DNA of 5,950 nucleotides from contig CANDHX010000088.1 in the NCBI GenBank assembly GCA_947384645.1, positions 1-5,950 on the forward strand, given 5' to 3'. Of the stretch, positions 1 to 5,663 are shown one piece after another. Below the pieces are notes generated by a model. The model worked only from the letters and a program-made list of their open reading frames with translations, was not told the origin of the DNA and did no database searches. Position numbers and translations under genes: made by a program. Origin of the DNA: an uncultured Mycoplasmatota bacterium (GTDB lineage Bacteria > Bacillota_I > Bacilli_A > RF39 > UBA660). How positions within the stretch are numbered: the first letter of the stretch is position 1; each line of letters opens with the position of its first letter.

Positions 1-1109
1 CTCCTACAAATAAATCAGTAATAGCAACTTTGAAACCTAGCGAAGAAATAACTGTTACAAACAACGGAACATTTAAACTCGACGAACAAGATAGAGTATT
101 AGATGCACAAGGAAATATTCTCGAAAACTACACAGTAGATGATGATGGATATGTAAAAAATCCAGAAGGAATAAAAGTTGGAAATATAAACAACTTAATC
201 CGTGAATTTATAGATAACGGAGAATTTACCTTTGAATTTGAAGACAAAGCGGGAAATAAGGGAACTGCTACAGCAAAAGTTACTTGGATAGACCACGAAG
301 CTCCTGAAGCAACATTATCTTACTCTAAAGATACTTTGACCAACCAAGACGTTACTGTAACGTTAAAATTCAATGAAGAAGTGAAAGTAACAAACAATGA
401 CGGAAAACATACGTACACTTTCACCGAAAATGGAGAACTTACTTTCGAATTCATGGATTTAGCTGGTAATACGAATAAAGTTACCGCTAAAGTAGATTGG
501 ATTGACAAAGTAGTTCCGACAGCTAATCTCAAATACGAAATGGCAGATAACAAGGTAATTGTTCACGTCATTAACCCTAGTAAAGAAATTACGTTCAAAA
601 ATGGAAATGGAACATATGAATTTACGAAAAATGGAAATTATGAAATTGTTTTCTATGATAAACTGGGCAATTTTGGTAAAGTTATTGCAGTTGTAACAGG
701 ATTAAGCAATAATAATAATGAAACAAACAACCCAAATGGTAGCGGAAATACTGGAAATACAGGAAATTCTGGTAGCACAACAAAACCTTCAAAACCTGGA
801 AATTCTGGTAATAGTGGTAATATCAATAATGGCAATTATAATACAGGCAATAAACCAACAGATAAACCTTCGGTCGACAATCCAACTATTGATAAACCTG
901 ACGATAATCAAAAAGAACCAGCTCCTGATAAAAAAGACCCTATAAAAGATAATGAAGGAAATAAAACAGAACATGACAAGAATGGAACATCTGACAATAA
1001 AGAAAGTAACAAAAAGTCTAAATTTATATATATTATTCTTATTGCCGTTTGCATAGTTTTAGGAATAAGTATTGGGATAATAGCTACTCGTAAATCAAAG
1101 CAATTATAA
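1..1109 (+). CDS. Surface protein with Ig-like repeats and C-terminal membrane anchor (5' end missing)
   Basis: The frame is open to the left edge (first full codon at 3), so the TTG at 30 is an internal Leu codon, not a start; signal peptide and N-terminal domains lie outside. What remains has three related beta-rich repeats, at about nt 3-302, 303-515 and 516-704. They share the pattern NGE(F/L)TFEF-D-AGN followed by a V-WID-P boundary, typical of bacterial Ig-like modules in secreted proteins. The first copy carries an extra segment near nt 90-180. A low-complexity linker rich in Asn, Gly, Thr, Pro, Lys and Asp follows (about 705-1019), then a hydrophobic helix (about 1023-1085) and a basic tail (RKSKQL). 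No LPXTG motif precedes the helix, so the protein is probably held by its membrane helix rather than by sortase. A stalk-like cell-surface or adhesion role is inferred. It ends just before a strong terminator. Confidence 0.85.
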   Translation, partial: PTNKSVIATLKPSEEITVTNNGTFKLDEQDRVLDAQGNILENYTVDDDGYVKNPEGIKVGNINNLIREFIDNGEFTFEFEDKAGNKGTATAKVTWIDHEAPEATLSYSKDTLTNQDVTVTLKFNEEVKVTNNDGKHTYTFTENGELTFEFMDLAGNTNKVTAKVDWIDKVVPTANLKYEMADNKVIVHVINPSKEITFKNGNGTYEFTKNGNYEIVFYDKLGNFGKVIAVVTGLSNNNNETNNPNGSGNTGNTGNSGSTTKPSKPGNSGNSGNINNGNYNTGNKPTDKPSVDNPTIDKPDDNQKEPAPDKKDPIKDNEGNKTEHDKNGTSDNKESNKKSKFIYIILIAVCIVLGISIGIIATRKSKQL

Positions 1110-1157
1110 TTTTCTAAAATTTATAGGTTTTTGTTAAAGATTAGCAAAACTAACTAT

Positions 1158-1182
1158 AGGAAGACATTGGGGTCTTCCTTTT
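1158..1182 (+). terminator. Rho-independent terminator of the surface-protein gene
   Basis: A perfect stem GGAAGAC (1159-1165) / GTCTTCC (1172-1178), extended by an A-T pair at 1158/1179, closes a 6-base loop and runs into TTTT (1179-1182). It lies about 50 bases past the stop codon at 1107-1109. Confidence 0.85.
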
Positions 1183-1240
1183 ATGATGTATCAATAAATA
1201 AAAATTTGTAAAAACTTATTTTTCATCTATATGTTTACAA

Positions 1241-1269
1241 ATTAAAACAAGAGATAAATTCTCTTGTTT
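1241..1269 (-). terminator. Terminator of the thyX gene
   Basis: A perfect 10-bp inverted repeat (1245-1254 with 1260-1269, 5-base loop) lies 19 bases beyond the thyX stop. Read on the minus strand, the stem is followed by TTTTAATTT. A second 10-bp inverted repeat (1203-1212 with 1234-1243) sits just distal to it on the minus strand and may be a back-up hairpin; its arms are very AT-rich and its loop is 21 bases. Confidence 0.7.
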
Positions 1270-1287
1270 CAAGACTCATAAATAATA

Positions 1288-2718
1288 TTAACTTCTATCT
1301 TTTTTAGGTTTGATAACTACCCCTCTATTTTTGCAGCTATCTTTACCTTCTGGACAGTAACCAAAAACATTACAAGTTGCTCCTAAGCCTTCGCCTATTA
1401 ATGGAGAAACGCCTTTAGCATGTGAAACCATTTGATTTACTAACTCCCTAATTTCCCATTGTGCTTTATTGCAGCATCTCATTCTACTTATCCATTCCAA
1501 AGTTCTAGCATTCATAGTAGTAGTGATATTACATGCGTTACCTGATAGCAAGAAGTACACTAAATCTTCTTTACGAACACCGGCTTCAACAAAACGTTTT
1601 TTCATCTCTAAATTCTCTCTATAGATATCATCGTATTCGACTTTGTGGTTCTCTGCAACAGACTCTGGCACGACATAATTCTTTAAATCGAACGTAGTAA
1701 AATCTGGTATTATAAGTGAATGCATTCTATGTCTAGTAATATGGGTTAAAACTGCTAGAGAAATAGGTATTTGGAAAGTATAAATAGCTTGTTCTAACTC
1801 CCTTTGTTGTTTATTGTGTATAACACCTTGCATGATTTCTCTTTTGACATTGTCGTTCGATTGCAATAACTCATTTAAAAACGCTGTTGCACCTTCATAC
1901 GTTAGTTGAAAACGCCCCATAAGTGTACTTATTAAAACCTTTAAGTCGGCATCTTTTGTATAATCAACCATATATACTTTATCTAATAACCTAGCTTTTG
2001 GAGTATCAGCCTTAGCAAATTTTTCATCTAAAAACGCTAAATGGTCTTCATAAATGCTTTTGGTTTCTTCCTTTTCGATAAATGGAACCAAATAAGGAGC
2101 ATATTCCTTAATTGCTTCATATAACTTCTCTCCGAGTTCTTTTACTTCTGTTATTTTAGATATCTTTCCATATAGCATATCAGAAACCATGTTGGATAGT
2201 TCATTAGCATCGCAACCCATGATGATATTGCTATAGTAACTATATGGAAGTATATAACGACAATCCTCTACTGGTAAACTCTCATCTACCAAATCGCCAT
2301 ATCTATTGAATAGCGACTGCATGTATTCTCTATAAGCTTCTTGCAACTCGAGGTTGTTTTCTAAAGTATTTCCGTTTTTATCTTTAAAATCTGGAACATA
2401 AAATCCTACACTTCTAAAATCGACATTCCTTCTAGATTTTATCGTAAAAGAAGTCAATCTATAACCGATTATAATTTGTTCGATAATAGGAGTTACGTTT
2501 TCTAATGCAAAAACCAAATAATCGTGTTCCGCAATAGATTTATGACCATAACCAACGACGTTCTTAGCGATTTTTAGATTAGTTTCATAATTAGTATGGC
2601 TATCTATAACTTTTGTAACAGTCCCGTCAGCTCTCGACAAAATGCCTGCTGAAGCGACGATTTGCAATCTCTTTTCTATTTCTTCCTTTGTATCATTTCC
2701 TAACATTACTACTTTCAT
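1288..2718 (-). CDS. thyX: Flavin-dependent thymidylate synthase ThyX, long two-domain form
   Basis: ThyX methylates dUMP to dTMP in the cytosol using methylene-tetrahydrofolate, FAD and NADPH, replacing ThyA. At 476 residues this protein is about twice the usual 220-270 and reads as two ThyX-like halves. The N-terminal half has GHKSIAEH (58-65), then GYR-x7-S (85-95) where the family has RHR-x7-S, and an EDCRYILP segment (151-158). The C-terminal half has a true RHR (329-331) but Asp339 at the Ser position, then NARTLEWISRMR (403-414) and AQWEIR (419-424), the usual substrate- and flavin-binding C-terminal motifs. A Cys cluster (C449, C455, C462) ends the protein; I recall similar tails in Bacillota ThyX but cannot verify this. 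The ATG at 2716-2718 is preceded by a modest GTAGG site with 8-base spacing. The gene is monocistronic, divergent from the 2966 gene. The family call is firm; the roles of the halves are inferred. Confidence 0.92.
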   Translation of the reverse strand: MKVVMLGNDTKEEIEKRLQIVASAGILSRADGTVTKVIDSHTNYETNLKIAKNVVGYGHKSIAEHDYLVFALENVTPIIEQIIIGYRLTSFTIKSRRNVDFRSVGFYVPDFKDKNGNTLENNLELQEAYREYMQSLFNRYGDLVDESLPVEDCRYILPYSYYSNIIMGCDANELSNMVSDMLYGKISKITEVKELGEKLYEAIKEYAPYLVPFIEKEETKSIYEDHLAFLDEKFAKADTPKARLLDKVYMVDYTKDADLKVLISTLMGRFQLTYEGATAFLNELLQSNDNVKREIMQGVIHNKQQRELEQAIYTFQIPISLAVLTHITRHRMHSLIIPDFTTFDLKNYVVPESVAENHKVEYDDIYRENLEMKKRFVEAGVRKEDLVYFLLSGNACNITTTMNARTLEWISRMRCCNKAQWEIRELVNQMVSHAKGVSPLIGEGLGATCNVFGYCPEGKDSCKNRGVVIKPKKDRS

Positions 2719-2827
2719 ATTCTATACCTACATCTTTCTAAAAAATTAAAATTCTAATATGTCACAAACCAACCTCATTTACCGATAAAAATATTAAAAC
2801 AAGTCCATAACATCCTTTCATATTCAT

Positions 2828-2855
2828 TTTATAATATATCGCTCATTAAAGTCAA
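2828..2855 (-). promoter_or_regulatory. Sigma-A-type promoter for thyX
   Basis: On the minus strand a TTGACT -35 box (2850-2855) is separated by 16 bases from a TATAAA -10 box (2828-2833). Transcription would start near 2821, giving a leader of about 100 bases before the thyX ATG. I saw no recognisable riboswitch in that leader. Confidence 0.65.
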
Positions 2856-2871
2856 CTGACTATTCTAAAGT

Positions 2872-2890
2872 TCGATAATTTGCTTATCGA
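2872..2890. promoter_or_regulatory. Candidate operator dyad overlapping the -35 box of the 2966 gene
   Basis: TCGATAA (2872-2878) and TTATCGA (2884-2890) form a perfect 7-bp inverted repeat around a 5-base centre. The right arm overlaps the -35 box at 2880-2885. The geometry suits a dimeric repressor. A further CGATAA half-site lies at 2783-2788 in the thyX leader. The regulator is unknown and no regulator gene is visible here. Confidence 0.45.
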
Positions 2891-2908
2891 TTTATTTTGT
2901 GCTAGAAT
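2880..2908 (+). promoter_or_regulatory. Extended -10 promoter for the orphan gene at 2966
   Basis: TTGCTT (2880-2885), a 17-base spacer, then TAGAAT (2903-2908) preceded by TGC, an extended -10 element. Transcription would start near 2915. The short leader can fold GGGT (2921-2924) onto ACCC (2943-2946), with an inner CGTT/AACG stem, just ahead of the ribosome binding site at 2952-2957. Confidence 0.7.
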
Positions 2909-2965
2909 TTTCTTAGAAACGGGTAAATGCGTTAAAAAACGAACCCTATAAAAGAGGTATTTAAC

Positions 2966-3976
2966 ATGATAGACATTAATAAAACTTATCCATTAGATGC
3001 CAATACAGAAATAGCGAAAGCGTTTTTAGGAATATTTGGTTGTAATTTAGAAGAAAGAGAAGATATGAGTGGAGGGGCTAATTTAAAAGTATATAGAGAA
3101 GGCAAAAAGATCGGTAGAGTATATATAGACACTTCATTTGTTTTAATAGAAGCAACAACCCCTCTAGGACAATTAAAGGGTTTCTTTGAAGCCAAAGAAA
3201 ATCTACGAATGAAATTAGTCGGCAACAGTATTCATGTAACCTCCCATGTCGAACAACAATCGAATATCGAATATAAAATATTTCAAGATGATACACATCA
3301 TATAGAAGGTTTATCGACAATAGAGTGCACAGTAGATATGACAAAAGGCTCTAAGTGTTTTTGTCACCATGATATCAAGTTCATGTGTGGAGAAACTTCT
3401 GTCCTTCACTTGAAAACTATGCTTAACAGTCAAGTATTCCAAATGGAAAAATCTGAAAATGGTATTAAGGAAAAAATAACAGTATCGCCATATCGTGATT
3501 TCGAGGCATACATATCGCATAATATAGAAGCCTCAAAGCAAGAAGGAGTATTTAAAACATTTGCAGGCATTTATACATCAGGAGATAAAACCCCTAATTT
3601 GTGTCATGTGTTTAAAATGATTAAAACTCCTACAGAAGAAAGAGTTATAAAAAATGAACATATTGCAAAAGAGGGGTATAGTAATAGCTTCAAAAAAAGA
3701 ACAAAATTTATACATCAATTAGGTAGTCTAATGAATAGCATTGACCCAGAAATGTATAGAACTTTAAAGGAACTCAGAAAAAGCTTAGAATTTGGCGATT
3801 TATCTTTCTTAGACGAAATTCTAAATTCTAGTTTAATAAATTACAGCGACGACGAAATAGACAGTTTATTCGGCTTCATTCCTACAATAGGTTTTTCAGC
3901 AGATACAAAAAACTTCGTGCAGATACCTACTAACTATCGAAAGAGCGAAAAAAAAAACTATTTAGCAAATATTTAG
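2966..3976 (+). CDS. Orphan 336-residue protein, function not recognised
   Basis: I do not recognise this family. The ATG is well supported: AAGAGG at 2952-2957 lies 8 bases upstream, and a good promoter lies upstream of that. The product has no signal peptide and no membrane segment, so it is probably cytosolic. The first 220 residues look like alternating beta strands, with a compact Cys/His patch at 131-141 (CFCHH, then C141) that might bind metal but lacks the regular spacing of a zinc finger. Residues about 240-300 look helical, with many Lys, Glu and Leu (for example 267-275). The tail is basic. Codon use and GC resemble thyX rather than the AT-rich genes downstream. A run of ten A (3948-3957) lies eight codons before the stop and could shift the frame in some copies. 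The gene is transcribed alone, divergent from thyX, and a dyad over its promoter suggests it is regulated. Confidence 0.8.
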   Translation: MIDINKTYPLDANTEIAKAFLGIFGCNLEEREDMSGGANLKVYREGKKIGRVYIDTSFVLIEATTPLGQLKGFFEAKENLRMKLVGNSIHVTSHVEQQSNIEYKIFQDDTHHIEGLSTIECTVDMTKGSKCFCHHDIKFMCGETSVLHLKTMLNSQVFQMEKSENGIKEKITVSPYRDFEAYISHNIEASKQEGVFKTFAGIYTSGDKTPNLCHVFKMIKTPTEERVIKNEHIAKEGYSNSFKKRTKFIHQLGSLMNSIDPEMYRTLKELRKSLEFGDLSFLDEILNSSLINYSDDEIDSLFGFIPTIGFSADTKNFVQIPTNYRKSEKKNYLANI

Positions 3977-3983
3977 AAAATAG

Positions 3984-4015
3984 CTATTTAAAGATTAAAT
4001 AGATTATAATTTTTC
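3984..4015 (+). terminator. Weak terminator after the orphan gene
   Basis: A perfect 8-bp stem CTATTTAA / TTAAATAG (3984-3991 with 3995-4002) has a 3-base loop and lies 7 bases past the stop. A T-rich stretch (ATTTTT, about 4009-4014) follows after a short gap. The stem is poor in GC, so termination may be inefficient. Confidence 0.4.
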
Positions 4016-4067
4016 ATAATAAGAAAAAGTAGTGGTACAAAATTTTAACTTACTTCAAAATACAAAC

Positions 4068-4088
4068 CTTCTGGTAACTAACCAGAAG
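4068..4088. repeat. Perfect 8-bp hairpin CTTCTGGT / ACCAGAAG
   Basis: The arms at 4068-4075 and 4081-4088 pair perfectly around a 5-base loop. Neither strand has a strong T-run after it; the minus strand has a weak GTTTGTATTTT. The CTGG/CCAG core resembles the hairpin at 5638-5656, at the other end of the AT-rich segment. Confidence 0.6.
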
Positions 4089-4165
4089 CAATCAAAGAAT
4101 TGTTCTTAAAAAACCATGTCAAGTACTTTGTAAGTTATTATAGTTTCAAATATAATACTGTATGA

Positions 4166-4239
4166 TTTGGTGTTATTTAGTATTATTTAATCCAGAAAAT
4201 ACGGACAAAATAATACTAGATGGACTGAATAACACTAAA
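4166..4239. repeat. Long imperfect inverted repeat
   Basis: The outer arms (4166-4180 with 4225-4239) pair over 15 positions, including two G-T pairs when read as plus-strand RNA. An inner block (about 4181-4188 with 4208-4215) adds 8 pairs, with an unpaired bulge of about 9 bases on the 3' side. There is no T-run, so it is not an ordinary terminator. It could be a structured RNA, a mobile-element end or a decayed palindrome. Confidence 0.5.
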
Positions 4240-4301
4240 CAAAGAATTAGGATTTGTGACTTTTATTTGTCCCAACATCAAAATTAACTATTTTTGATCA
4301 A

Positions 4302-4357
4302 TATAAATACTTGCTCCTTTTTGCTATATTAAAAGTAGATTATTCAAATTTAGGAGG
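4302..4357 (+). promoter_or_regulatory. Possible extended -10 promoter and strong ribosome binding site of the nucleotidyltransferase gene
   Basis: TGC-TATATT (4322-4330) is an extended -10 element. The -35 position (4302-4307, TATAAA) matches the consensus poorly, so the promoter call is tentative. AGGAGG at 4352-4357 lies 7 bases before the ATG at 4365. It fixes that start over the upstream in-frame ATG-like codon at 4311, which has no such site. Confidence 0.45.
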
Positions 4358-4364
4358 AAATATA

Positions 4365-4874
4365 ATGCAAAAGTATAATAATGGAATTTACTTAGGAAAG
4401 TTTTTTCCTTTTCACGAAGGACATTTAAAAACATTAGACGTAATATGTGAAGTATGTGATAAAGTATATTTAGTTTTCTTTTGGACCAAAGACAGCGAGA
4501 AACTTTTATCTGATATATTTGATTATTCATTAAATGAGAGAATTAGTGATGTTAGAAAAATATTTGGGAATAGAAATGTAGAAATAATAAAATATAATCC
4601 AGGAAAGTTAAAATTTCCAAATGATTTTTTAGAAATAAAAAGTGAATTACTTAAGATTCTTGGAGAAAAATCAATAGATATACAAATATTTGGTAAAGAT
4701 GATGAAACTTTATACAAAGATTATATTTATGCAGATAATTATATAATTGGTAAGAATATTGAAGTTGATGGAGTTAATCTGCATGCTAATTTAATTAGAT
4801 GCGATTATGATAAATATAAAAATTTTTTGCACCCGATTGTTAGAAAAAGATTAGACGAAAAATTAAAAAGATAA
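4365..4874 (+). CDS. NadR/NMNAT-like nucleotidyltransferase (HxGH family)
   Basis: The 169-residue product begins with the Rossmann-type nucleotidyltransferase signature: GKFFPFHEGH (11-20) contains the HxGH motif (H17, G19, H20) that binds the ATP phosphates. The GKF-PFH-GH form is closer to NadR and NMN adenylyltransferases than to CoaD. NERISDVRKIF (57-67) matches the family's helix after strand 3. Near the end, LHANLIR (139-145) sits where the family has ISxTxIR; Ser and Thr are replaced by His and Asn, while Arg145 is kept. A KYKNFLHPIVRKRL segment (150-163) resembles the NadR linker leading to its kinase domain. The likely reaction is adenylyl transfer to a mononucleotide such as NMN, but the altered C-terminal motif leaves the substrate open; CoaD-like or cytidylyltransferase activity is possible. 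The gene is markedly AT-rich. Its TAA stop (4872-4874) is followed, in the same frame, by a P-loop kinase domain. Confidence 0.78.
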   Translation: MQKYNNGIYLGKFFPFHEGHLKTLDVICEVCDKVYLVFFWTKDSEKLLSDIFDYSLNERISDVRKIFGNRNVEIIKYNPGKLKFPNDFLEIKSELLKILGEKSIDIQIFGKDDETLYKDYIYADNYIIGKNIEVDGVNLHANLIRCDYDKYKNFLHPIVRKRLDEKLKR

Positions 4875-5423
4875 AAGTATATTTGTATTACTGGCAAAAG
4901 CGGAAGTGGAAAAAGTACACTTTCTAAAATATTAGAGAATAAGCTAGATGATGCTATTTCTTTGGATATTGATAAATTAGCACATAAAGCTTTAAAAGAT
5001 GATAATGTTAAGAAAAGAATTGTTGGTATTTTTGGAGATATTATTTTAGATGAAGAGGGTAATATTGATAGGAAAAAGCTTGGGCAAATAGTATTTAATG
5101 ATAAAGATTTAAAAGTAACTGTTTATGATATTACTTGGAACTATATGGATAATTGTATTAGAACATATAAAAATGATTGTGTTATTCTTGATTGGTATAA
5201 TATTGTTAATAAAAGATACTGGGATATTGCAACAATAAGAGTTTTAGTTGAGAGAGATTATTTTGAAAGACGTGCTGATGTTATAAAAAGAGATAATATT
5301 TCAGAAGAATATTTTGATTTAAGAGAAGCTAATAGTGTTCAATATGATGATTTTGTAGTTGATTATAAAATAAATATCTCTGATTTAGATAAAATAGAAG
5401 AATTAGTTAATTTATTTGATTAA
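4875..5423 (+). CDS. Dephospho-CoA-kinase-like P-loop domain with no start codon of its own
   Basis: The open frame starts directly after the TAA at 4872-4874 and is in frame with the upstream gene. Its 182 codons give a CoaE-like kinase: strand KYICIT, Walker A GKSGSGKST (7-15), LDIDKLAHKAL (30-40, the CoaE DxDxxAH segment), FGD (53-55), NIDRKKLGQIVFND (63-76), and KRDNISEE (138-145) for the Arg of the lid. The PLLFE segment of true CoaE is replaced by DWYNIVN (106-112) and the usual R..Q is not clear, so the phosphate acceptor may differ from dephospho-CoA. No ATG, GTG or TTG lies in frame before 4962, and the TTG at 4962 would drop the Walker A loop (4893-4919), so it cannot give an active kinase. 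No ribosome binding site is visible. Either an original two-domain protein has been cut by a nonsense mutation, or readthrough or a rare start is used. Composition matches the upstream gene. Confidence 0.65.
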   Translation, partial: KYICITGKSGSGKSTLSKILENKLDDAISLDIDKLAHKALKDDNVKKRIVGIFGDIILDEEGNIDRKKLGQIVFNDKDLKVTVYDITWNYMDNCIRTYKNDCVILDWYNIVNKRYWDIATIRVLVERDYFERRADVIKRDNISEEYFDLREANSVQYDDFVVDYKINISDLDKIEELVNLFD

Positions 5424-5637
5424 GAAATTAATACTAAATAAAAAAAAATATTTAATATTATATGGCAGCATAAATTAAATACCAGAATATGTTTTATTTA
5501 CTGATCTATTCACAGATAAAGAGAATAAAACAATTTAGGCTATTTAAAAATAACAAGTAGTAAAAGTAGTGCAATCGATGGGCATTAAAAAGTACTGTAA
5601 AGTACTGCTAGTAAGTGACTTTTAAGTCATAATAAAA
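5424..5637. other. AT-rich intergenic stretch with short repeats
   Basis: No gene is visible. Right after the kinase stop, an all-AT imperfect inverted repeat (5429-5440 with 5449-5460, one mismatch, loop of eight A) may slow transcription but lacks a T-run. A short open frame at 5479-5535 follows a stop codon and has no start. Confidence 0.5.
5589..5607. repeat. Tandem 9-base repeat AAAGTACTG
   Basis: Two exact copies (5589-5597 and 5599-5607) are separated by one T; each contains the palindrome AGTACT. The 10-base period is about one helical turn, so a protein could bind both on one face. A perfect palindrome TGACTTTTAAGTCA follows at 5616-5629. Confidence 0.55.
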
Positions 5638-5656
5638 CCACTGGCTATACCGGTGG
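5630..5656 (-). terminator. Terminator of the minus-strand gene ending at 5664
   Basis: CCACTGG (5638-5644) pairs with CCGGTGG (5650-5656), with one G-T pair and a 5-base loop. Read on the minus strand it is followed by TTTTATTATG and lies 7 bases after the stop of the right-edge gene. Confidence 0.6.
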
Positions 5657-5663
5657 ATTGTTA

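Larger units (their letters stand above)
4016..4301. other. Non-genic AT-rich stretch with hairpins
   Basis: No convincing gene lies between the orphan gene and the nucleotidyltransferase. The stretch holds an 8-bp hairpin (4068-4088), an outer 8-bp inverted repeat enclosing it (4046-4053 with 4130-4137), and a long imperfect hairpin (4166-4239). Short open frames (4082-4168 and 4162-4287) lack ribosome binding sites and may be remnants or chance. Confidence 0.6.

Noticed and set aside
653..974. Alternative frames across the surface-protein linker
   Set aside because: They are shadows of the Asn/Gly/Pro-rich low-complexity coding region, biased in composition and without ribosome binding sites.
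2750..2822. Short leader peptides in the thyX 5' leader
   Set aside because: A 4-codon and a 19-codon frame exist, but the longer starts almost at the predicted transcript end without a ribosome binding site, and neither contains a regulatory codon run.
3078..3520. Minus-strand frames inside the orphan gene
   Set aside because: They overlap a well-supported plus-strand gene and have no start signals.
4311..4364. Longer nucleotidyltransferase starting at 4311
   Set aside because: The 18 extra residues overlap the -10 element and the AGGAGG site; the family's first strand starts just after the ATG at 4365.
4962..5423. Kinase gene starting at the TTG at 4962
   Set aside because: This start removes the Walker A loop encoded at 4893-4919, has no ribosome binding site, and the homology clearly extends upstream to 4875.
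5422..5535. Coding remnant after the kinase gene
   Set aside because: One frame reads plausibly around an internal TAA at 5476-5478, but the sequence is too short and AT-rich to tell from chance.
5589..5656. CRISPR array or tRNA in the repeat-bearing stretch
   Set aside because: The repeats are 9 bases with no regular spacers, and no cloverleaf can be drawn.
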